Assembly: GCF_009805585.1 (NCBI RefSeq)
Contig: NZ_VHIN01000009.1
Location: 248,001-312,000 of the forward strand
Direction of reading: 5' to 3'
DNA length: 64,000 nucleotides
Origin: Glutamicibacter sp. JC586
GTDB lineage: Bacteria; Actinomycetota; Actinomycetes; Actinomycetales; Micrococcaceae
Part shown: piece by piece, positions 34,864-43,584 of the stretch
Layout: every line of letters begins with the position of its first letter
How positions within the stretch are numbered: position 1 is the first letter of the stretch
Program-made: the position numbers and the translations under genes
Notes under the pieces: generated by a model
Databases searched by the model: none
Seen by the model: the letters and a program-made list of their open reading frames with translations, nothing else
What the model was told of the DNA's origin: nothing

Positions 34864-35316
34864 TTAAAGGTTTGGCACGCTCTGGTAAAAATTCAAACGG
34901 AATTTGCCGATTTGGACCTGTACGCCGCTGTTGAGTTGAATCGCATCAATTCGATCGCCGTTGATGTAGGTACCGTTCAGCGAGCCGATGTCGCTCAGAC
35001 GGAAGTTCTGACCTTCGCGGGTGAACTTTGCGTGTCGGCGAGATACTGTCACGTCATCTAGGAAAATGTCTGCGTTGGGGTGACGACCGGCAACACTCTC
35101 ATCGGTATCCAGCAGGAAGCGTGCACCCTTATTCGGTCCTGAGTGAGCGATCAGCAGCGCCGACCCCGTCGGAAGAGCGCGTACAGCATTCTTCTCGTCT
35201 TCACTCAGTGTGTAAATCACCGAGGGTTCGCCTGGCTTATTTGCCGATGGGAGCGAGATATTGGTCGTCTCGGAGGCAGACTCTTTGTGCGGGTCAACCG
35301 GCCCATGTTCCGACAT
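34864..35316 (-). CDS. garA: FHA-domain signalling protein GarA/OdhI
   Basis: A 150-aa regulator that, unphosphorylated, inhibits 2-oxoglutarate dehydrogenase and glutamate dehydrogenase. The FHA domain is at residues 45-140 (ESVAGRHPNADIFLDDVTVSRRHAKF, then LNGTYINGDRI), with the pThr-binding Arg and Ser visible. The N-terminal tail carries ETT at residues 16-18, the double-Thr site that PknB/PknG-type kinases phosphorylate so the tail folds back on the FHA domain. A GGAGG sits 8 bases before the ATG. It heads the garA-ftsR-DUF151-merR block. A PASTA kinase that could act on it is encoded at 19653-21860. Confidence 0.93.
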   Translation of the reverse strand: MSEHGPVDPHKESASETTNISLPSANKPGEPSVIYTLSEDEKNAVRALPTGSALLIAHSGPNKGARFLLDTDESVAGRHPNADIFLDDVTVSRRHAKFTREGQNFRLSDIGSLNGTYINGDRIDAIQLNSGVQVQIGKFRLNFYQSVPNL

Positions 35317-35582
35317 TTGGGATCCTCCAGAAAATCTTGCTAACAGTTCGTGCGCGACGACCTTGTATTCGAATTTGGCACTTTAAGTGATACCAATCTA
35401 TCTACAGATTAGCCTACTCACCACCGAAGTGATAACAGATGAGACCATATTTTCCGACGTATAGAATTCTTGAAGAACGGCTTAGGGCAATGTAGGCCGG
35501 ATTCTCAAGAGTCGCCATAACATCGATCTTTCTCGGTTTTTCGAGCAGGTGCAAGTGCAGAGCAGGGATTAATAGGTGAACC
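35317..35582. other. 266-bp divergent region between garA and the DUF488 gene
   Basis: Contains a TAGGCT -10-like element on the minus strand near 35417-35422 for garA. A 62-codon minus-strand open frame (35414-35602) is not supported by an SD or a family. Confidence 0.35.
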
Positions 35583-35954
35583 ATGACTGAAATACATCTC
35601 AAACGCGTCTACAACGAACCCGATCCGAGCGATGGGTACCGAATACTGGTGGACCGTCTGTGGCCACGTGGCATGAGCAAGGAGCGAATCAGGATAGACC
35701 AATGGGCCAAAGCCTTGGCGCCGAGTACTGAACTACGTAAAGCTTGGCATCACGATCCAGATCAGTTTGAGCATTTTGCCCATGTTTACCGTAGTGAGTT
35801 GGAAAAGACTGATGCGGTGAGCGATCTGTTGGAGACCCTTGATGAGGTTTCGGTCATCACCTTTGTCTTCGCCTCAAAGAACGAAGAGCTCAATCACGCT
35901 GTTGTTCTACGTGAGTACTGTCTGGAACGGTATTCACGTCGTGAGAGGGAATGA
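35583..35954 (+). CDS. DUF488-family protein (YeaO-like)
   Basis: 123 aa with the family hallmarks RILVDRLWPRGMSKE near residues 20-34, WAKALAPSTELRKAWHHDP near 41-59, and FVFASKNEELNHAVVLREY near 93-111, the His/Asn-rich C-terminal motif. DUF488 proteins are small cytoplasmic proteins of uncertain function, often near stress or metal genes. It stands alone between the garA promoter and the aromatic hydroxylase gene, convergent with the latter. Confidence 0.85.
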   Translation: MTEIHLKRVYNEPDPSDGYRILVDRLWPRGMSKERIRIDQWAKALAPSTELRKAWHHDPDQFEHFAHVYRSELEKTDAVSDLLETLDEVSVITFVFASKNEELNHAVVLREYCLERYSRRERE

Positions 35955-36175
35955 AGCACACTCCATCGGCACAAACCATATCGGAATCAACAACTTGCTG
36001 TAGATCGAAACTGAAGTCCTGGCTCACGAGGCAATCCTTTGAATGGTTAGCTTGCAGGTACTCCAGTAGAACAGCGTAGACCTCCACAAATATTCCGCTA
36101 CGCTACCCTACGCGCCACCGAGGAACCAAGCGCAAGAGTTGATTCCCCGGCGAGCCGAAGTGCGCACTACGGATA

Positions 36176-38065
36176 CTAATTTTGCGGCAGCAAAACAGCA
36201 TCAAAGAATGTTGCCAGTTCTTCCCGGGCTTCCAGTGGCATTACGTGAGCGACATACATGTCAGGGCGCACAATAACAATTGCGCCCGAACGAGAGACCT
36301 GCCGTCTGTCGAAAATGTCATCAGCACCCAGTGCGGCATAGACCTTCTCGTAATCCACGAGGCCAAATTTTCCAACGTTGGGACGGAAAATCTTCGGGAC
36401 TTCGTTGATGTTCAACGTCGAGTAGTCCTGCTGGTAGATGACCTTGATGTCAAAGATCGCATCAAGATCTGCACCCTGAGGAGTAAATTTGACCACCGGT
36501 GATTCATCTGACGCCAACAGCCACCGGCCTAAGGCTTCGAGCGCTGCGGAGCTTGCCACTGGGTCTTGATCGGCAAAGACGTAGACCCGATAACGGCCAT
36601 CTGCCTTATGGTGATGCCCAAGATGCTTGAGGTTTGCATCCGCTACACGCATAACTTCTGCGGACCTGAAGCGCTTGCCAATCGGGAATCCTGCAGCGAG
36701 CTCCTGGTACTGCTTGGTACCGGTAAGTTCTGATGGCGCGTATTCGGTCATGAAACCTGCAGGGAACTCAGCGGTGCGTACGTAGAATTCCGATACACCT
36801 TCTTTGCCAGCTAAGTCCTTTGGAGTTGCTGCCATCAAGGAGGACCACTGCTTGTCAAAGTCGATCAGATCCTTTGCAATGACTTTTCGCTCCGCCGTGT
36901 AGGTGCGCAGCAGTTGTGCCGGAGCGCGCCCCGAGAGCACGTACCCAAGTTTCCAGGCCAGGTTAAATCCGTCCTGCATCGACACGTTCATCCCCTGTCC
37001 CGCCTTAGCCGAGTGGGTGTGGCAGGCATCGCCGGTGATGAAAACTCGTGGATCGCGTGAAGCAAGCTCTTCTTCGGCAACGTCGTCAAACCGGTCGGCT
37101 AGCCGGTGTCCCACCTCGTACACGCTATGCCACGCGACATCTTTAACCTCGAGCGTGTAGGGGCTCAAGATCTGCTTGGCCCGCTCGATGATCTCCTCTA
37201 GCGGGGTTTCACGAATCTTGCCATTGTCCGCCTCGGGAACTTCACCCAGGTCTACATAGAGCCGGAAAAGCTGCCCACCTTCACGCGGGATGAGCAAGAT
37301 CGAACCGGCTGCGGAGTGAATGGCACACTTGATACGCACGTCCGGGAAGTCGGTGATGGCTAGGGTGTCCATAACACCCCACGCGTGGTTGGCTTTGTCA
37401 CCGGCGAGCTTCACCGACATCGAACGACGAACGTTACTGCGCGCTCCATCGGCTCCCACTACGTACTTGGCACGCACCACTCGCTCGGTGCCTAAGGTGT
37501 CTTCTGCACAACTGATCAGAGTGACCTTTACGGGGTACTCGTGCTGTTCTTCGACAACAAGTTCTTTGAATTCCCAACCATAGTCTGGGGCAATTCGTGT
37601 TGGAGAGTTCAAAGCGAATTCCGCAAAGTAATCGATGACCCGGGCCTGATTGACCACAAGGTGCGGAAATTCGCTCACCCCAGCAGGATCATCGCTGGTC
37701 CTAGCAGTACGGATAATCTGCGTCGGGTTGGCTGGATCGGGGTTCCAGAACGTGGTCTCTTTGATGACATAGGCCTCGGCAGCAATTCGTTCGGCGAAAC
37801 CAAAGGCTTGGAACGTCTCGACCGTTCGGGACTGAATCCCGTCGGCTTGCCCGATCTGTAAACGTCCCGAACGACGATCAATAATTCGGGTGTGCACGTC
37901 GGGGAACTGAGAAAGCTGAGCTGCAGTGATAATGCCAGCCGGACCGGTGCCCACAATGAGCACATCCATCATCTCGGGCAACTCCTCCGGGCGATTGACG
38001 CCGGTTCCCGATGCTGGTTGAACTCGCGGATCGGCCGAGACGTATCCATTGTGATGAAACTGCAT
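36176..38065 (-). CDS. FAD-dependent aromatic monooxygenase, MobA-like (3-hydroxybenzoate 4-monooxygenase / phenol hydroxylase family)
   Basis: 629 aa from the ATG at 38063-38065 (MQFHHNGYVSADP), which has a GGGGGA 7 bases upstream; the frame runs 11 codons further without an SD. The order is FAD Rossmann VLIVGTGPAGIITAAQL near residue 37, GQADGIQSRTVE, NADPH-linked VVGADGARSNVRR near 205, FAD-ribityl FITGDACHTHSAKAGQGMNVSMQD near 330, and the C-terminal thioredoxin-fold dimerisation domain from 440 on. The MQFHxNG opening and FPHLVVNQARV recall Comamonas MobA, which hydroxylates 3-hydroxybenzoate to protocatechuate. No ring-cleavage gene or regulator adjoins it. The substrate is inferred; a different hydroxylated aromatic is possible. 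Confidence 0.82.
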   Translation of the reverse strand: MQFHHNGYVSADPRVQPASGTGVNRPEELPEMMDVLIVGTGPAGIITAAQLSQFPDVHTRIIDRRSGRLQIGQADGIQSRTVETFQAFGFAERIAAEAYVIKETTFWNPDPANPTQIIRTARTSDDPAGVSEFPHLVVNQARVIDYFAEFALNSPTRIAPDYGWEFKELVVEEQHEYPVKVTLISCAEDTLGTERVVRAKYVVGADGARSNVRRSMSVKLAGDKANHAWGVMDTLAITDFPDVRIKCAIHSAAGSILLIPREGGQLFRLYVDLGEVPEADNGKIRETPLEEIIERAKQILSPYTLEVKDVAWHSVYEVGHRLADRFDDVAEEELASRDPRVFITGDACHTHSAKAGQGMNVSMQDGFNLAWKLGYVLSGRAPAQLLRTYTAERKVIAKDLIDFDKQWSSLMAATPKDLAGKEGVSEFYVRTAEFPAGFMTEYAPSELTGTKQYQELAAGFPIGKRFRSAEVMRVADANLKHLGHHHKADGRYRVYVFADQDPVASSAALEALGRWLLASDESPVVKFTPQGADLDAIFDIKVIYQQDYSTLNINEVPKIFRPNVGKFGLVDYEKVYAALGADDIFDRRQVSRSGAIVIVRPDMYVAHVMPLEAREELATFFDAVLLPQN

Positions 38066-38107
38066 TGTCCCATCCCCCATTCGCTGTGGTTGATTCACTA
38101 CGGTTGA

Positions 38108-38120
38108 ATTATTCGATAAT
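38108..38120. promoter_or_regulatory. Inverted repeat upstream of the MobA-like gene
   Basis: ATTAT-TCG-ATAAT lies 43 bp before the chosen ATG in a very AT-rich stretch (38104-38160). It has the size of a dimeric regulator site and overlaps where the promoter should be. No regulator gene adjoins it. Confidence 0.35.
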
Positions 38121-38246
38121 AGAACAAGCTACTCTTTTATCGCACACTCATCATATACAATCTGTGAACCCTCCCACAATGCCCGTACTCAATCGCGAGT
38201 TCTAGTACCCAAAGCCCCGTGCTTATGCTGGATAGAAGTAAAACAA

Positions 38247-38288
38247 CGGGCCACCCATCAGCACTTGATTTTGCTGATTGGCGGCCCG
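38247..38288 (-). terminator. Terminator of the ABC-F gene
   Basis: A 17-position stem (15 pairs) CGGGCCACCCATCAGCA / TGCTGATTGGCGGCCCG, followed on the minus strand by TTGTTTTAC, 20 bp past the ABC-F stop. Confidence 0.8.
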
Positions 38289-38308
38289 CTGCCCCTAAGC
38301 TAACTTTT

Positions 38309-40003
38309 TTACTTCACAACCTGTACCTGACCATCACGCACATGCAGTCGTTGCAACCGTGTTTGCTCCTTGAGTTTTTGCTGCCATCGGCGATCATGAG
38401 TCACCGTAATGACAGTTCCCGGATAGTGTTCGAGCGCGTCTTCAAGCTGTTCAACCAGTGCTGGCGACAAGTGGTTGGTTGGCTCATCCAAGAGCAATAG
38501 TTGTGCGCGGGTACTCACCGCGACTGCCAGTTCAAATCGACGACGTTGCCCGGCAGAGAGGGACATCGGATGCCGCAAAAAATCCTTGACGTCAAAGAGC
38601 CCTAGGTTTGCCAGCGCTGGCGCAGCGTCCTGCACAAATTGGTCGGTTGCCAAGGCGAATGATTCTACGACGCTCTGCCCTACGATCGGTGCGAGTTCTT
38701 GGCGCAACCACGCACAACTCAGGTTTTCCGCCCGCCAGATATTCCCTTGTTGATGATCCACTTCGCCGGCAATCAGTTTGAGCAAGGAAGTTTTGCCGGC
38801 ACCATTGGGACCGGTGACTAACCAGCGCTGCCCGAGATTGATCTCGAACTTCCCGGTCGTAAGCAATGGTGCCTCAAGGCGTCGTGCCTTATTCACCCGC
38901 AGGAGAGACGTGGTCTCAACCGCCGAAGGCTGGACCGAAGGCAAGGAGAAAGCTAATTCGGCGGCTGGCTTAAGCGCCGGGTTTGATTCCAGATCTTCGA
39001 TCCGTGATTTGGCCTGCCGGATCTTTGACGTTGACCCGTGGCTTCGACTTCGCATTCGAAAATTGCCGTGTCCAAATCCGGCCTTTTCCTGCTTGCGTGG
39101 CACCGCGTCGACCCTGGAAGCGTTCTTCTCAACCAGCTTCTGAGCGTGTTCCAACTCTTCTAACCACAGCTCATATCCTTCTCGCACCGCGATTCGCTCT
39201 TGCTCTTTGGCGTGAAGATATCCTTCGTAGCCGTTGGAATAGTGAGCCAGTGCTGAGTCCTGAACTTCAACAATCGAGCGCGCAAAGCGTTGAAGGAACA
39301 TTCGATCGTGGCTAATCACCACTAAAGCACCGGCATGCTGGTTCAGGCCCCGGTCCAACCACGCCAAGGCCGAATCGTCCAGATCATTGGTTGGCTCATC
39401 TAAGAGCAATAATTGCGCGCCCGAGCAGAGCACACAGGCCAGTGCCAGCCTTGAGCGTTGGCCACCGGAAAGCTGTGACACGGCTCGTTCCCGATTAAGA
39501 TCGCCCATGCCAAGTTGCTCAAGAGCGCTATTCACCCGCTGTTCCAGGCTGTAACCGTTCGCAGCTTCATAAAGGTCTGTGACCAGCTGCAATTGGGACA
39601 TCAGTTTTGCCGCGGAGCTTTCATCGGCACCTTGTAGTCGTTGTGCGATGGCGTCCATCAACGATTCAAGTTCACGGAACCGCCGGTGATAAGAATCGAT
39701 GACATTCTGAACGCTCATCGTGGTGGCAAACTGCGGATTCTGCGCCGCGTAGGCAACACCACCGGGGGCGTTAATGGTTCGTTGGCCTTGATCCGGATCG
39801 AGAATTCCGGCAAATACACGCATGAGGGTCGACTTGCCTGAACCGTTATCGCCTAAGACCGCGAGGCGGTCATGGTGGTTGATCACCAAATCTATTTCGG
39901 AGAACACATCTCGGTCGCCGAAGCTGACACTGATGTTTTCCAATGTGCACAGCGCGTTGCACGTTGCTTCCAGCCCTGAGCTCGAATTGTTATCGTGGGT
40001 CAT
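38309..40003 (-). CDS. ABC-F family ATPase (ribosome-associated; possible antibiotic resistance type)
   Basis: 564 aa from the ATG at 40001-40003 (AGGA 8 bases upstream). It has two ABC domains and no membrane helix. Domain 1 has GDNGSGKST near residue 54, LSGGQRSRL near 177 and LLLDEPTNDLD near 198. Domain 2 has GPNGAGKTS near 398, LSAGQRRRF near 487 and LLLDEPTNHLS near 509. The inter-domain linker (EGYELWLEELEHAQKLVEKNAS...) is a basic coiled coil, the part that reaches the peptidyl-transferase centre in ABC-F proteins. These act at the ribosomal E site; some protect against macrolides, lincosamides or pleuromutilins, others are housekeeping. A 19-nt hairpin in the leader (40066-40084) recalls inducible members. 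Confidence 0.87.
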   Translation of the reverse strand: MTHDNNSSSGLEATCNALCTLENISVSFGDRDVFSEIDLVINHHDRLAVLGDNGSGKSTLMRVFAGILDPDQGQRTINAPGGVAYAAQNPQFATTMSVQNVIDSYHRRFRELESLMDAIAQRLQGADESSAAKLMSQLQLVTDLYEAANGYSLEQRVNSALEQLGMGDLNRERAVSQLSGGQRSRLALACVLCSGAQLLLLDEPTNDLDDSALAWLDRGLNQHAGALVVISHDRMFLQRFARSIVEVQDSALAHYSNGYEGYLHAKEQERIAVREGYELWLEELEHAQKLVEKNASRVDAVPRKQEKAGFGHGNFRMRSRSHGSTSKIRQAKSRIEDLESNPALKPAAELAFSLPSVQPSAVETTSLLRVNKARRLEAPLLTTGKFEINLGQRWLVTGPNGAGKTSLLKLIAGEVDHQQGNIWRAENLSCAWLRQELAPIVGQSVVESFALATDQFVQDAAPALANLGLFDVKDFLRHPMSLSAGQRRRFELAVAVSTRAQLLLLDEPTNHLSPALVEQLEDALEHYPGTVITVTHDRRWQQKLKEQTRLQRLHVRDGQVQVVK

Positions 40004-40065
40004 GGGATTTTCCTGCCTTGCGTGCCCCGACAATGAGAGTCGAAAAATCACGCAGCTAACTTTGG

Positions 40066-40084
40066 TGCATCAAGGTTTGATGCA
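40066..40084 (-). promoter_or_regulatory. Leader hairpin ahead of the ABC-F gene
   Basis: A perfect 8-bp stem TGCATCAA / TTGATGCA with a 3-nt loop, 63 bp before the start codon on the sense strand. It could be part of an attenuator or an operator. Confidence 0.35.
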
Positions 40085-40217
40085 GTGGACTCGCAGCGGA
40101 TCCGGGCTCAACGTCGCGATTAGAGCGTCCAGTCTTTAGCGGAAAAGGAGCCCTGAAATTATCGTTCCCATCTCTCAAGACTAGATCCAGTTGCCAGCTC
40201 GAACAAGAAATTCTGGC

Positions 40218-41054
40218 TTAGAGCTCGATTGAACCGTCAATGAGCACTTGGGTTTGGCCGCCCACCCACAATTTCTCATCGGCCACACTGATATGTACCT
40301 GTCCGTCGTACCCGATAACGGATCCTTGACGGTTGACCAGCGGAGGTTGCACGTGATGCGTTTCGATAAGCCACTGAGCCGCGGCACCGTTCAGACTTCC
40401 GGTGACCGGGTCCTCCCGGAAGATTCCGTTCTCGATGCTCAACGCCCGAAACTCAAATTGTTCCTCATCCTGACCGGTCGCAGCAATGACACCAATTTTC
40501 CACCGCCCTGGACGAGCGGGGATTTGTGGTTTTAGGCTCAGCATCAGATTCAGGTCATCTAGATACACCGCTAGCCAGCCTGGACCGTTGTCCACCCACT
40601 GTGCATCAATCACGTGATCGGCCTGCACGTCGAGTATTTCTAGAACCTCGGCCAATTCTTGGGCAGCAACTGGCCCGCTACGTAGCAATGGCGGGGAGGC
40701 AAAGGAGAGCAGATTCCCCTGAATCCGTATCGGAATGACTCCGGCGTCGCATTCAGCCATGATCATTCCCGAATTCCGCGGTACTCCCCCGTCTGCGAGC
40801 CATGCTCGCGCGGTGCCCAAGGCAGGGTGTCCGGCAAAGGGATACTCACGGTCCCTAGCAAAAATGCGGAAGCGGTAGTCGGCTTCCGCCTTAGCCGCTG
40901 GCAGCAGGAACGTTACCTCAGAGAGATTAGACCATCTCGAATAGTTGATCATTGCTTCGCCGGAAAGATCTTGGGAATCAAGCACGACGCCCAACGGATT
41001 ACCTTTGTACGCAGTGCTGCTAAAAACGTCGACCTGCGCGAACCTGCGTTGCAT
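40218..41054 (-). CDS. PhzF-family isomerase/epimerase
   Basis: 278 aa from the ATG at 41052-41054 (GGGAG 7 bases upstream). PhzF landmarks are present: VDVFSSTAYKGNPLGVVLD near residues 8-26, NLSEVTFLLPA near 43-53, RIFARDREYPFAGHPALGTA near 62-81 and DPVTGSLNGAAAQWL near 215-229. The catalytic Glu is E46 in NLSEVTF. Family members isomerise or epimerise small polar metabolites; phenazine genes are absent here, so the substrate is unknown. Confidence 0.88.
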   Translation of the reverse strand: MQRRFAQVDVFSSTAYKGNPLGVVLDSQDLSGEAMINYSRWSNLSEVTFLLPAAKAEADYRFRIFARDREYPFAGHPALGTARAWLADGGVPRNSGMIMAECDAGVIPIRIQGNLLSFASPPLLRSGPVAAQELAEVLEILDVQADHVIDAQWVDNGPGWLAVYLDDLNLMLSLKPQIPARPGRWKIGVIAATGQDEEQFEFRALSIENGIFREDPVTGSLNGAAAQWLIETHHVQPPLVNRQGSVIGYDGQVHISVADEKLWVGGQTQVLIDGSIEL

Positions 41055-41085
41055 TGGTGTACTCCCGTAATTGCTGTGGACAGCG

Positions 41086-41120
41086 CAAAACCCCGTCAAG
41101 AAATACTCTCGACGGGGTTT
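41086..41120 (-). terminator. Terminator of tRNA-Pro
   Basis: A 10-bp perfect stem AAACCCCGTC / GACGGGGTTT followed on the minus strand by TTTT, 8 bases past the tRNA CCA. Confidence 0.88.
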
Positions 41121-41127
41121 GTGCTGG

Positions 41128-41204
41128 TGGTCGGGCTAGCGGGATTTGAACCCACGGCCTCCTCACCCCCAGTGAGGCGCGCTACCAAGCTGCGCCATAG
41201 CCCG
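41128..41204 (-). tRNA. tRNA-Pro (anticodon GGG)
   Basis: A 77-nt cloverleaf on the minus strand. The acceptor stem CGGGCTA / TAGCCCG is followed by discriminator A and an encoded CCA. The D arm is GCGCAGCTTGGTAGCGC, the anticodon stem CCTCA / TGAGG with loop CTGGGGG (GGG at 34-36), and the T arm GTGGGTTCAAATCCCGC. It reads CCC and CCU proline codons. It lies 101 bp downstream of der on the same strand and ends at its own terminator. The adjoining accessory genes to the left show no attachment-site copy. Confidence 0.97.
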
Positions 41205-41305
41205 ATGCTCTCACAGCCGTTATCCCCCAAGTCGTGAGATCCAAGGGTGCCGTCTGCAAAAGCTTCATATTTACCCTACACCAAGTGAAGGGCTAAATTC
41301 GAACT

Positions 41306-42838
41306 CTACCTATTACGACCGCGGCGTTCGCGAATTCGCATCGATACCTCAATAGGCGTACCTTCAAATCCGAAAGTTTCGCGCAGTCGACGGGTAATGA
41401 AGCGGCGGTACCCTGGATCCAAGAACCCGGTGGTGAACAACACGAAGCGTGGCGGTCGGGACGAAGCCTGAGTTCCGAAGAGGATACGTGGCTGCTTTCC
41501 ACCGCGTACTGGGTGCGGGTGCGCCGCGACTAGCTCGCCCAGGAACGCATTGAGCTTGCCGGTGGGAATACGCTTATCCCACGAATCCAAGGCGGTGTTC
41601 AGCGCAGGAATCAGCTTATCCTTGTGCCAACCGGTCTTGGCCGAAATGTTCACACGAGGTGCCCATTCGATATGGGCCAGATCGCGCTCGATCTCGGTAT
41701 CAAGGTAGTAACGACGGTCCTCGTCTACCTCGTCCCACTTGTTGTACACGATGACCATTGCACGGCCAGCTTCAATAGCTAGCTGGATGATGCGCACGTC
41801 CTGTTCGGAGACCACTTCGTTGGCGGCCAACAAAATAACAGCAACTTCAGCCTTTTCCAGTGCGGACTGGGTACGCAAGGAAGCGTAGTAGTCCGAGCCC
41901 ACGGCCATATGCTGACGACGGCGGATACCGGCGGTATCCACGAAGCGCCAAACATTTCCACCGAGTTCGATCAATTCATCCACTGGGTCACGGGTGGTGC
42001 CAGCGTAGTCGTCGACGACCACGCGCTCAGAACCGGCCAGCTTGTTCAGCAGCGAGGACTTGCCCACGTTCGGACGTCCGATCAACGCAATACGACGAGG
42101 GCCACCTGAAGGGATCAGGCCACCAAAAGCGGAATGCTCAGGTAGTTTCTCCATGACTGCGTCCAGCAAGTCGGCGGTGCCACGACCGTGCAGGGCCGAA
42201 ACTGGCCACGGCTGACCAAAACCCAGGCCCCACAGCATGGCGGCTTCGGCTTCTTGGTTAAAATCATCGACCTTGTTGGCTACCAAGAAGACCGGTTTGC
42301 CCTTCTTGCGCAGCATCTTTACCACTGCTTCGTCCGTCGCGGTGGCCCCCACATGGGAGTCCACCACAAAGAGGATGGCATCAGCCACGTCGGCGGCGAT
42401 TTCGGCCTGATCGGCGACCGAAGCGTGGATGCCTTTGGCATCGTGCTCCCAACCGCCGGTGTCAACGATGGTGAATGGGCGACCCATCCATTCAGCGGAG
42501 TAGGACACGCGGTCACGGGTGACACCCGGGGTGTCTTCAACCACCGCTTCGCGGCGACCCAAGATGCGGTTGACCAGGGTGGACTTGCCGACGTTTGGGC
42601 GTCCGATGACGGCGAGCACCGGTGGAATTACCACGTCAGCATCGTCGTCGTCATAGGAGTCAAGGCCGGCGAGCAGGGCCGAGTCTTCTTCGTCCAGCTC
42701 GTAGTCTTCCAGTCCGCTGAGCAGAGCCTGCGCACGGATGGCGGCTTCTTCCTCGCTCAGTTCGGCCAGGCGCTCGGCGATATCGTCGTCTCCAACGGGG
42801 ATGTATTCCTCGTCGTGGGTGGAGTTGTTCTCGCTCAT
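41306..42838 (-). CDS. der: Ribosome-biogenesis GTPase Der (EngA)
   Basis: A 510-aa double-GTPase needed for 50S assembly. G domain 1 has GRPNVGKST near residue 80, DTPGVTRD and NKVD; G domain 2 has GRPNVGKSS near 254, [16 protein letters not shown] and NKWD. A C-terminal KH-like domain ends in RERRGRNR. The N-terminal 70 residues are an acidic extension ([26 protein letters not shown]) common in Actinobacteria and absent in E. coli. AAGGGA lies 6 bases before the ATG. It follows cmk by 65 bp in the conserved scpAB-rluB-cmk-der order. Confidence 0.96.
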   Translation of the reverse strand: MSENNSTHDEEYIPVGDDDIAERLAELSEEEAAIRAQALLSGLEDYELDEEDSALLAGLDSYDDDDADVVIPPVLAVIGRPNVGKSTLVNRILGRREAVVEDTPGVTRDRVSYSAEWMGRPFTIVDTGGWEHDAKGIHASVADQAEIAADVADAILFVVDSHVGATATDEAVVKMLRKKGKPVFLVANKVDDFNQEAEAAMLWGLGFGQPWPVSALHGRGTADLLDAVMEKLPEHSAFGGLIPSGGPRRIALIGRPNVGKSSLLNKLAGSERVVVDDYAGTTRDPVDELIELGGNVWRFVDTAGIRRRQHMAVGSDYYASLRTQSALEKAEVAVILLAANEVVSEQDVRIIQLAIEAGRAMVIVYNKWDEVDEDRRYYLDTEIERDLAHIEWAPRVNISAKTGWHKDKLIPALNTALDSWDKRIPTGKLNAFLGELVAAHPHPVRGGKQPRILFGTQASSRPPRFVLFTTGFLDPGYRRFITRRLRETFGFEGTPIEVSMRIRERRGRNR

Positions 42839-42903
42839 GATTTTCCCTTCACAGCGATCGTAATCTTCATCGGCTCTCGCCGAGGATGGGCACCAGCTTA
42901 AGG

Positions 42904-43584
42904 CTAGTTTTTCGTTGCAGTGTTGATTGCGTCAAGCACCGCATTGATGGTTTGTTCAAAATCTAGGTCTGAAGAGTCCACGGTCATCACGCCATCGGCA
43001 GCCTGCGTGAAGTTCACTACGGTGGAATCCTTCGCGTCGCGAGCCAGCACCTGGTTGGCTAGCTGCGCGTCGTTCTGGGATCCACCAAGCTGCAGACCAC
43101 GACGGCGCAGTCGTGCTTCTTCCGAGGCGGTCAGCAGGATGCGCGCATCTGCATCCGGGGCGACCACGGTGGTGATGTCGCGGCCTTCGGCCACGATACG
43201 GGTGTTGGCTTTGATGATTTCCTGCTGACGGCGGACCAGTTCAGCGCGGGCCTCTAAGTTGGTAGCCACCGCGGAAACCTGCTCTGAAATGCGTGGTTCA
43301 CGAATCGCAGCGGTGACATCTACCCCGCCGATCGTCACCAGTTCAGCATCCGGGTCAACCGAGATTTCCAGCTGTGCATCGCGCACCGCCTGGGCGATGG
43401 CGTTAGCGTCAGATAGGTCAGTTCCAGCAGCTAGTACCGAGTAGGTGATGGCGCGGTACATGGCACCGGTATCCAGGTAGACGGCACCCAGTTCGCGGGC
43501 GACGGCCTTGGAAACCGAAGACTTGCCTGAGCCGCTAGGGCCGTCGATGGCGATAACAAGCGTGTCGTTGTTCAAGGTGCTCAC
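42904..43584 (-). CDS. cmk: Cytidylate kinase
   Basis: 226 aa from the GTG at 43582-43584, which overlaps the tyrA stop as GTGA and has GGAAAG upstream; an ATG five codons earlier (43599) would overlap tyrA by 19 bp. It phosphorylates CMP and dCMP. The P-loop [12 protein letters not shown] is near residues 12-23, the CMP-binding [12 protein letters not shown] near 35-46, and [21 protein letters not shown] near 135-155. Size and order are standard for bacterial Cmk. Confidence 0.94.
   Translation of the reverse strand: MSTLNNDTLVIAIDGPSGSGKSSVSKAVARELGAVYLDTGAMYRAITYSVLAAGTDLSDANAIAQAVRDAQLEISVDPDAELVTIGGVDVTAAIREPRISEQVSAVATNLEARAELVRRQQEIIKANTRIVAEGRDITTVVAPDADARILLTASEEARLRRRGLQLGGSQNDAQLANQVLARDAKDSTVVNFTQAADGVMTVDSSDLDFEQTINAVLDAINTATKN

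Noticed and set aside
35414-35602. A 62-codon minus-strand frame in the garA promoter region
   Set aside because: No ribosome site or family match, and it would occupy the expected garA promoter.
35890-36087. A 65-codon minus-strand frame between DUF488 and the hydroxylase gene
   Set aside because: It overlaps DUF488 by 65 bp, has no SD or domain, and is no better than random sequence.
40003-40140. Leader peptide Met-His-Gln-Ser ahead of the ABC-F gene
   Set aside because: No SD precedes it and four codons are too few to judge; it may be chance.
36176-41204. tRNA-Pro-linked genomic island containing the hydroxylase, ABC-F and PhzF genes
   Set aside because: No integrase, and no repeat of the tRNA 3' end was seen at the far side, so insertion at the tRNA cannot be supported.
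42188-42901. A 237-codon plus-strand frame antisense to der
   Set aside because: Same reason: it is the mirror of a conserved GTPase gene, with Val/Gly-rich shadow composition and no motif.
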